From positions 1 through 21,871 of the forward strand of contig BNTV01000081.1 of assembly GCA_025996865.1 (NCBI GenBank): a stretch of 21,871 nt of DNA, read 5' to 3'. The stretch comes from Bacteroidia bacterium. Its GTDB lineage: Bacteria; Bacteroidota; Bacteroidia; Bacteroidales; Azobacteroidaceae. A program made the position numbers and the translations under genes. The notes under the pieces were generated by a model. It did not search any database. It saw only the letters and a program-made list of their open reading frames with translations, and was not told the origin of the DNA. This document shows, in pieces, positions 17,301-21,871 of this stretch (position 1 is the first letter of the stretch; each line of letters begins with the position of its first letter).

Positions 17301-18438
17301 AGCCCTGGCGGAAGAAAAACCCAATCCGGAAAATATCAAGAAGATACAGGGATTTTCAGGCTTACTGAAAACATTGAGACTTGAACATCCCGAAATCAAT
17401 TTCCGATCCGTTGTTTTCAATACCTTATTCGACATACAGACACTTCCGCAGATTGTTGCGGATGAACTTACCGTCAAGGAATTGTTCCCCGAAGTATTTT
17501 ACAAGGGAACCGAACGTTTCCTGCAAGATATACGAATAGAAGATATGAGCGCGGAGAACAATAGCGAAGAAACCAACTTGCCGTTAGATAAAGACTCCGT
17601 CGTTTTGGTTCTGGGCGGCGCCCAGGGTATTTCTCCCGAACTTGTCACCCAACTTTCGACCGAATATCCCTGTCGTTATATCCTGGCAGGACGTTCCGAA
17701 CACTTGGACGATCCGGACGGTATTTATGCCGGACTGAAAACCAAGGTGGACATCCGGAAACATTTGCTTGCGAATGAAGGCATGAAAGTGCCGGCGGAGA
17801 TCGAAAAGAAAATCCAGAAAATATTCAAGTCGAATCAAATTGCAGAATCTGTTGCAAAAATTGAGCAATCCGGAGCAAAAGTAACCTACAAGTCTATTGA
17901 TATAACGAATAAAGACAATTTCAAGGTGTTTTTGCAGTCGGTACGGAAAGAATACGGAAAAATCGACGCAATCATTCATGCAGCAGGACTGTTGCAAGAT
18001 AAACTCTTTGCCGACAAAACCTGGGAATCTTTTGAAAAAGTATATCAAACCAAGGTGAATCCCCTGCATGTGATTTTGGACGAACCGGACAATGATGTCA
18101 AATTACTTGTATTGTTCAGCAGTATTGCCTCATCCTCCGGGAACAAAGGACAATCGGATTATACCGCAGGCAACAGCGTACTCGACTTTATCGCGTCTCT
18201 GTCAAGTCTGAAATCCGGTCGCAGAATACTGGCATTTAGCTGGGGACCTTGGAAAGGCGCCGGAATGGTATCCGACTTGCTGGAAGCTGAATTTACCCGG
18301 AGAGGAATCCCTTTAATTCCATTAAAAGAAGGTGGCGCTTATTTCGTCCAGGAATTGAAATATGGAAAAGAAGACCGGATAGCAGTGATGGGAGGAAAAG
18401 AAGATGTCGAATCTTTCTTGAAAAATCTGAATTTATAA
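11335..18438 (+). CDS. Multidomain type I PUFA/polyketide-like synthase PKS2: two NMO/ER-like barrels - KS - AT - ACP - ACP - KR
   Basis: 2367 aa, the core of the operon. Barrel 1 (about 8-190) is nitronate-monooxygenase-like but has KGGEGAGK where the catalytic GGH is expected. Barrel 2 (about 293-550) is complete: YPLAQGPMA, GRESGGH with H435, and FAGGIHDAFSS (465-475), matching the flavin-binding pattern of PfaD-type enoyl reductases. KS (about 651-1090): C840 in NSACASS, H975 in EAHGTGT, H1015 in KSQIGHT. AT (about 1192-1500): GQGSQ (1198-1202), S1284 in GHSYGE, H1388 in CAFHSP (malonyl-like). Two carrier domains have S1694 and S1810 in LSIDSIKRMEI, joined by an Ala/Pro/Gln linker. The ketoreductase (about 1865-2360) has a structural half, then GGAQGI at 2094-2099 and Y2276/N2280 in SDYTAGN. 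KS-AT-ACPn-KR is the PfaA order; the fused PfaD-like N-terminus is unusual. Product unknown; a reduced long-chain lipid is inferred. Confidence 0.92.
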   Translation: MKQKSKNKEMFILSPFEFPDVRLAVESLKAGAFPILHLGRDLNAAKKSLEELSQKTQSPFGVCIASSELKGIRLPENVTKIITPWGMDIPKEKQVEVLYQVHSVAEAKEAIKKKVSSIIIKGGEGAGKVSTESSFILFQGVIDESRKAGINIYIQGGAGIHTSAAFLAMGAQGIIFDSQVITFPECSAPKALKELCSKLSGSEIMTIDNFKVLHRKNSPVLPDNPHLNDLLPFFGGYDISVNYLPIGQDVTLSVDLYRQHTKLKNLVHAFYEALHGHVFQAKKLDIIRENSPLAQELGIKYPLAQGPMARVSDVPEFVNEVAEAGALPFLALSVARGQAAKDAVTKTAELLNDKTWGIGILGYGLPEIQKEQIKLVLEIKPKVILVSGGQPSFAKPFEDAGIKVFFHAPSSVILEQFIKEGVSNFIFEGRESGGHVGPFWSTVIWEKQINRLIREEELSGFNIFFAGGIHDAFSSTFISVMAAGLAARGAKIGLLMATAYLYTKEIVKTGAIKPLYQKLAVENEETICLETVPGQVSRVLPTPFTDFFVEEKQRVLAQNLSNIDVRIKLEDLNVGRLRIASKGVERQGDKLLKVAESKQYENGLYMIGDVSILTHKATTLEKLHTAVAVDNHKILSELPDMPVPAFLANPVNIAVIGMDCLFPEASNVDEFWSNIVTGKDCIKEVPDIRWNKKVFYREDNLLDPNYLACKTGGFVPTVDFNPMDFGMTPQSLASIEPLQILSLLVARRALENAGYGEITPDESETTSVIFGGEGLTDLAARVGFRSSYRQIVGELPEELDKRLPNLNTDSFAGVLSNVTPGRISNRLNLKGRNYTVNSACASSLTAMKIACQELTSGDSDMVVLGGDDFHSMLNDYLMFSSTHALSPKGYCASFDAQADGMTMGEGVGVLILKRLEDAERDGNKIYAVIKGVGGSSDGKGMSLTAPGKEGQMLAIQKAYRSAGISPVQVGLIEAHGTGTVVGDLTEFRSTSSVFLDAGAVAGQTTLGTIKSQIGHTKCAAGISGMIRAILSVYHGVIPPTLHLNKPLNIYNKKVSPFVFNAQSNIWNDEKRVAGISAFGFGGANGHIVIENYRPEVSSTSVMKTWPSELFVFRGDTQEEAIHRMKDVVNLLTVNNDIPLKNIAYSLAVESKKKIQTVIVASSVEDFTIKIYNGATKEKLAGSYHREEKDGKVAFLFSGQGSQRVNMARDLFVAFPAMRRLLLQNREYEKILFPATMFDDADKKSMDKTITDTRNTQPLLGIVDYAIAEYLRFLGIEPDMVAGHSYGELPALCFAGAFDADNLVALSRERANAILNAVQEDAGKMIAVNLPEEELNTLLKNEKEVWAVNFNSNKQIVLAGTTPGMTAFMEKLGKQGISYKELNVACAFHSPLLNNAKELYADVLKDVPFEQLQIPVWSNTTAELYPEDQTQIKQRLTEHLIKPVLFSKEIEQMYADGARIFIETGPGNVLTGLTRSILGKDIVTIQTENKGKEGVSFLLYALAQYLTTGKEFCIEKLFEDRDVTIVDISQPEKYKKPRMAWRVNGQFAVPLEGKLPDIGGLPFEEPLGLKLVSASDTGNLVPAVTDHSDKVMMEYLDSVRTLIQNQRDVMLGYFGQNPQETAPRRPIDTSTYPIVEPEVIQTNLVQQPVASNPIINLDSEQVKTILLEVVSDKTGYPIDMLGMDLDMESDLSIDSIKRMEIVGDLKEKLHFSNELDVSEEVFVKMASLKTLNELIAWIDELTTSAALSQPVDVQPAQPVAAQPEEPVASKPSFSLEEIKTILLEVVSDKTGYPIDMLGMDLDMEGDLSIDSIKRMEIVGDLKEKLHFSNELEVSEEVFVKMASLKTLNELITWIDEINKSGVVEASAAPVEKTEEEPVPQKEVELSRLLFGIRPYPLTPEKISIEGKRFALTDDGRKKRTLLAAIKSLLEKEGAQVDIIRPENTDISSYDGVILINSSTAPNYYTLRDLFGMIHNNLGKLKWVFTFSDIIALAEEKPNPENIKKIQGFSGLLKTLRLEHPEINFRSVVFNTLFDIQTLPQIVADELTVKELFPEVFYKGTERFLQDIRIEDMSAENNSEETNLPLDKDSVVLVLGGAQGISPELVTQLSTEYPCRYILAGRSEHLDDPDGIYAGLKTKVDIRKHLLANEGMKVPAEIEKKIQKIFKSNQIAESVAKIEQSGAKVTYKSIDITNKDNFKVFLQSVRKEYGKIDAIIHAAGLLQDKLFADKTWESFEKVYQTKVNPLHVILDEPDNDVKLLVLFSSIASSSGNKGQSDYTAGNSVLDFIASLSSLKSGRRILAFSWGPWKGAGMVSDLLEAEFTRRGIPLIPLKEGGAYFVQELKYGKEDRIAVMGGKEDVESFLKNLNL
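16321..16551 (+). repeat. ACP-encoding repeat, first unit
   Basis: 231 bases encoding the first carrier domain of PKS2. Aligned by eye with 16669-16899 it shows about 19 differences, only three of which change an amino acid (S/G, D/E, A/T over 77 residues). The unit spacing is 348 bases (116 residues). Confidence 0.85.
16669..16899 (+). repeat. ACP-encoding repeat, second unit
   Basis: Second carrier domain of PKS2, about 92 percent identical in DNA to the first unit. The linkers on either side are not conserved, so only the folded domain is under similarity constraint or conversion. Confidence 0.85.
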
Positions 18439-18451
18439 TTGAAATTACGAA

Positions 18452-21400
18452 ATGATGAAACAAAGTGATATAGCTATTGTCGGAATGTCGTGTTATTTTC
18501 CCGGCGCCAACAGCATAGGAGAATTTTGGAATAATCTTGTTAATGGTGTAGATTCCATTACGGATGTTCCGGAAGATAAAATTGACTCCCGTTATTTTTC
18601 TCATGACGGCACTTCCAATATTGACCGGTTTTATTTCCACAAAGGAGGATTTGTCAATCCAATCACTGTTGATCCGCTGCGTTACGGGATACTTCCCATT
18701 GCTGCGGAAGGAACAGACCCGGAACATCTCGTTGCACTCCGTTTGGTGGAAGATGCGTTAATGGATGCACAAGTATATGAGAAAAAGATTCCATTGAATA
18801 ATTGCTCCTTTGTGTTGGGGAAAGGCAATTATACAGGCTTGGCCATGTTTCGGGTAGCAGAAATCATGTATTCCGGGGCAATCATAGAAGACTTTTTGAA
18901 TTATGTTTTCCCTGATTTGCCTGAAGAAGAAGTAGAAAAAGCCAAACGGGACTATCAAAGCCGGCGTGGGAGGTTTCAAGCGGATACCGCAGCGGGAGTG
19001 ATGCCCAACTTGGTTGTTTCGCTTGTCGCCAACAAGTTTGACCTGAAAGGTCCGGCTTATACTATTGACGGAGCTTGCGCCAGTTCAATGCTCGCAATCG
19101 AACATTCCATCCGACTATTGGACAGTGGACAGTGTGATATCGCACTTGCCGGAGGTATGCACCTGGGACAAAACGCTTCATTCTGGGGCGTGTTCAACAT
19201 CATTGGCGCAGCCTCCCGGAAACAGCAGATAGCTCCGTTCAGCGAAGGCGCCGACGGTCTGCTTATCGGTGAAGGCGCCGGAATTGTCGTCTTGAAAAAA
19301 CTGGAAAAAGCAATCGCCGATAATGACCGGATATATGCAGTCATTAAAGGAAGCAGTTCTTGTAGCGACGGATCGGATGTCAGTGTTATGGCGCCTTCGT
19401 TCAAGGGACAGGTGATGGCTTTGAAACTTGCCTGGGAACAAGCGGGAATGGATCCCCAAAAAGTAGGGTATGTGGAAACGCATGGAACAGCCACTCAGGT
19501 CGGCGACCGGACGGAAATGACGACTTTGATCGAATTTTTCGGAGACAAAACAGCGCCTCCCGCCTTGCTCGGTTCTGTCAAATCCAATATCGGACACGCT
19601 ATGCCTGCCGCAGGCATGGCGGGTCTGATAAAGACTGCTTTGGCTTTATATCACAAAAAAATACCCCCTACATTGCATTGTGAGAAACCCATGAAAACCA
19701 TGTTTGAATCCCGTTTTCAGCCGGTGCAAACCTTGACCGACTGGAACGAAGAACAATATCCCTTGATTGCAGGCGTCAACGCCTTCGGTTTCGGCGGTAT
19801 TAACACACATGTAATCATGGAAGCATATCAGGGAGCGGCAAACGCCGCCGCCGACAAGAAAAAACTTTTACTGAAAGACAAAGTGATTACCCTGTCGGCA
19901 GGGACTAAGGAAGAATTGTTGCAGAAATTGGAAACTCAAGATTATACCGTTTCAAAAGGCGATTATCGTTTGGTTATATTTAATCCTGATGCGGAAAAAA
20001 TCAATAAAGCACAATTATTAATAGCGAAAGACAAACCCTGGAAAGGGCGGTCGGATATTTGGTTTTCCAACAAATCGCTGCTTAAAGAGGGCGGAAAAAC
20101 AGTATTTTTATTTGCAGGATTTGATCCCGGAACGGAAATTGAACTCCAGTCGGTTTCCGATTATTTTGATATTCCTTACAAACAGGTTGAGATTGGTAAG
20201 GATGGATTGACAGGACATGCGATCAACCATTTTTACCGGTCGAAATTGTTAGACTTGGCATTGAAAAAAATGGGATTAATACCGGATATGAATGTAGGAC
20301 ATAGCCTCGGTGAATGGCATGCTTTGAGTGCGGGAGGATACGCTACTCCCGATTCCATCGAAGAATTAATGAAAAACTACAATCCGGAAGAATTTGTGGT
20401 CTTTGATGTTTTTTATATTGCCGTAGGCTGTGGATACGACAAGATAAAATCGTGGTGCGAGACTATTCCCGAACTTTACCTTGCAAATGACAATTGTCCG
20501 AGCCAGATACTGATGGCAGGCAGAGCAGAAGCACGGGACAGGTTGATCGAACAATTAAAAAAAGAACAGATTTATTATCAGGTTCTGCCGTATCAATCGG
20601 GATATCACACGCCTTTGATTGATTGGGAATCCCTCGCGCCGATAACAGGTTATCTTTCAGCAATGGCTACTCAGAAACATCAGATTCCGGTATGGTCGGC
20701 GACGAATCTCGAAATAATTCCTGATGACAAAGAAGAACAATTTCACTTAGGACTAAGGCATTTATCCGAAACGGTCAGATTCAGGGAATTGATCGAAAAA
20801 TTGTACGAACAGGAACAGGCGAAGATATTTGTCCAGATAGGATTCGGCAGTTTGCACTCGTTTGTGGAAGATACCCTGAAAGACAAACCAATCGCTACTA
20901 TTACCTCTGTTCATTCTTCTTTTTCCGGCATTGAGCAACTCAGACGCATAGCGGCATTGTTTTTTATAGAAGGAAAAACCGTTAATAAAGAACTGATCGG
21001 GATAAAAGAAGGACGTGCTACCGGAATGAAAGGCAAGAAGATGGTATTGGATATGCACTTCGATGCTATCCGGGATTTTCCGGTAATGAAAGAAGCAGTA
21101 GATAAATATTTGAAAAAGGCAAATACAGTCTCTTCAATGCTTTCGACGCTTTCCGAAGAAGAATTGAATGATCCGGTACTGCGGGAAATCAATCATAATT
21201 TACATGAAATTACAGCTTTGCAAGAAAGTTTATTGAAATGGCACAAAGCAAAAACGCCGCAGAATCCCAACCAACTCGCAGAAAAAAGAAAGGACGAAAA
21301 AGCTATTGCGGCGTCGCCGGTGGAAATCAGAGGACCCAAAACGGGAAGTCAAATCGAAAGGACGCTTAAAATTACGCTGGACGACCATCCATACCTGCTC

Positions 21401-21790
21401 GACCATGTGGTGGTACGACAGCCGGAACACTGGACGAATATCCGGGATTTGAATCCGGTAGTGCCTTTTGCAATGACTTTGGAACTGCTTTGTGAAAATG
21501 CCCAGGCATTAATGCCGGGAAAAAAAGTTTTAAAAGTAACTTCCGCAGGCGTACTCAAATGGATACCGGTGACCGACCCATTCGTCACACAATTGTCCGG
21601 CAAATGGAAATCGGAAGACTGTATATCCTGGGCGATACCGGGTCATGCAAGCGGCGACGTAACTCTGGGAGACGCTTTTCCGCCCGTTCCGGAAGAATAT
21701 ACCCGGGAAATAGACCTGGGGGATGATAAGATTACCCCTGTTCTGCATGCCATCAGTATCTGGCTCGGACAATTGTCATTTGCAAGGTAA
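18452..21790 (+). CDS. Type I polyketide/secondary-lipid synthase PKS3: KS - AT-like - DH, 3' end artificially cut
   Basis: The ATG lies 13 bases after PKS2 (a second ATG follows directly at 18455). The KS (about 3-460) has a full triad: C209 in TIDGACASS, H344 in ETHGTAT, H382 in KSNIGHA, so it is a true condensing enzyme and not a chain-length factor. The acyltransferase-like domain (about 545-830) keeps S618 in GHSLGE and H719 in SGYHTP but has LFAGFDPG (553-560) in place of GQGSQ, so oxyanion-hole function is doubtful. A helical linker (about 865-960) leads to a hot-dog dehydratase start (DDHPYLLDHVVV, putative catalytic H985, then VVPFAM). KS-AT-DH resembles PfaC/HglC-type subunits. Only sequence up to about 21747 is credible: from 21748 the frame reads into a reverse-complement copy of its own interior and stops at 21788. 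The real protein should continue through the dehydratase. Confidence 0.85.
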   Translation: MMKQSDIAIVGMSCYFPGANSIGEFWNNLVNGVDSITDVPEDKIDSRYFSHDGTSNIDRFYFHKGGFVNPITVDPLRYGILPIAAEGTDPEHLVALRLVEDALMDAQVYEKKIPLNNCSFVLGKGNYTGLAMFRVAEIMYSGAIIEDFLNYVFPDLPEEEVEKAKRDYQSRRGRFQADTAAGVMPNLVVSLVANKFDLKGPAYTIDGACASSMLAIEHSIRLLDSGQCDIALAGGMHLGQNASFWGVFNIIGAASRKQQIAPFSEGADGLLIGEGAGIVVLKKLEKAIADNDRIYAVIKGSSSCSDGSDVSVMAPSFKGQVMALKLAWEQAGMDPQKVGYVETHGTATQVGDRTEMTTLIEFFGDKTAPPALLGSVKSNIGHAMPAAGMAGLIKTALALYHKKIPPTLHCEKPMKTMFESRFQPVQTLTDWNEEQYPLIAGVNAFGFGGINTHVIMEAYQGAANAAADKKKLLLKDKVITLSAGTKEELLQKLETQDYTVSKGDYRLVIFNPDAEKINKAQLLIAKDKPWKGRSDIWFSNKSLLKEGGKTVFLFAGFDPGTEIELQSVSDYFDIPYKQVEIGKDGLTGHAINHFYRSKLLDLALKKMGLIPDMNVGHSLGEWHALSAGGYATPDSIEELMKNYNPEEFVVFDVFYIAVGCGYDKIKSWCETIPELYLANDNCPSQILMAGRAEARDRLIEQLKKEQIYYQVLPYQSGYHTPLIDWESLAPITGYLSAMATQKHQIPVWSATNLEIIPDDKEEQFHLGLRHLSETVRFRELIEKLYEQEQAKIFVQIGFGSLHSFVEDTLKDKPIATITSVHSSFSGIEQLRRIAALFFIEGKTVNKELIGIKEGRATGMKGKKMVLDMHFDAIRDFPVMKEAVDKYLKKANTVSSMLSTLSEEELNDPVLREINHNLHEITALQESLLKWHKAKTPQNPNQLAEKRKDEKAIAASPVEIRGPKTGSQIERTLKITLDDHPYLLDHVVVRQPEHWTNIRDLNPVVPFAMTLELLCENAQALMPGKKVLKVTSAGVLKWIPVTDPFVTQLSGKWKSEDCISWAIPGHASGDVTLGDAFPPVPEEYTREIDLGDDKITPVLHAISIWLGQLSFAR
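20395..20518 (+). repeat. Source arm of the 124-bp terminal inverted repeat
   Basis: Normal coding sequence of the AT-like domain of PKS3. It is perfectly complementary to 21748-21871. Confidence 0.97.
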
Positions 21791-21871
21791 AGTTCGGGAA
21801 TAGTCTCGCACCACGATTTTATCTTGTCGTATCCACAGCCTACGGCAATATAAAAAACATCAAAGACCACA
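21748..21871 (-). repeat. Fold-back copy of 20395-20518 at the window end (probable chimera)
   Basis: All 124 bases are the exact reverse complement of 20395-20518, running to the last base of the window. At the joint, 21742-21755 (TCTGCATGCCATCA) and the complement of 20511-20524 (TCTGCCTGCCATCA) share 13 of 14 bases, a microhomology suited to template switching. The coding frame breaks here. Confidence 0.95.

Noticed and set aside
18452..19830. First domain of PKS3 considered as a chain-length factor, as in PfaC
   Set aside because: The Cys-His-His triad (C209, H344, H382) is complete, so it is an active-type ketosynthase.
21643..21870. A minus-strand ORF whose first half reads as polyketide synthase sequence (VFDVFYIAVGCGYDK)
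   Set aside because: It is simply the inverted copy of PKS3 codons from 20395-20518 at the probable chimeric end, not a separate gene.

Overview
The window looks like a Bacteroidota (most likely Bacteroidales) chromosome. The evidence is A/T-rich intergenic DNA without Shine-Dalgarno sequences, promoters of the Bacteroidota TTG-N20-TAnnTTTG type, an aromatic-amino-acid gene order familiar from Bacteroidales, a DUF6660-like gene next to a TonB receptor, and a Tat-exported NIPSNAP protein. This placement is inferred from gene content; no rRNA or other marker gene is present.

Region 1 (1-2776) is the distal part of an aromatic amino acid operon: the C-terminus of a PLP aminotransferase, a DAHP synthase/chorismate mutase fusion, and prephenate dehydrogenase (tyrA), which overlaps the preceding gene by four bases. 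A four-helix-bundle (23S rRNA intervening-sequence type) gene sits inside this operon. It is bracketed by a 30-bp inverted repeat (26/30 matching) and looks like an inserted cassette.

Region 2 (2777-6389) is decayed or accessory. It holds the membrane stub of a LytS-type histidine kinase, a promoter with a small cysteine-rich DUF6660-like protein, and a TonB-dependent receptor whose N-terminal carboxypeptidase-like domain is broken by a deletion and frameshift. A 24/25-bp direct repeat brackets the receptor cassette. A strong palindrome separates it from a convergent NIPSNAP gene, which has its own good promoter.

Region 3 (6390-7166) is about 780 bp of intergenic DNA. It carries a candidate 40-aa ORF, an exact-match promoter for the downstream operon lying in an inverted repeat, a 26-bp tandem repeat, and a 7-bp inverted repeat.

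Region 4 (7167-21747) is an iterative type I polyketide/fatty-acid synthase operon of the Pfa/Hgl 'secondary lipid synthase' kind. It encodes a discrete ACP, then PKS1 (flavin-barrel remnant-KS-AT), PKS2 (two nitronate-monooxygenase/enoyl-reductase-like barrels-KS-AT-ACP-ACP-KR), and PKS3 (KS-AT-like-dehydratase, incomplete). Together they supply condensation, acyl loading, carrier, ketoreduction, dehydration and probably enoyl reduction. A phosphopantetheinyl transferase and any release enzyme are not in view. The fusion of PfaD-like barrels to the front of a PfaA-like megasynthase, followed by barrel loss in the paralogue PKS1, is the most unusual feature of the window. The lipid product cannot be deduced from sequence.

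The last 124 bases (21748-21871) are a perfect reverse complement of 20395-20518, inside PKS3. This is most likely a fold-back chimera at a contig end, so the apparent stop of PKS3 at 21788-21790 should not be trusted.
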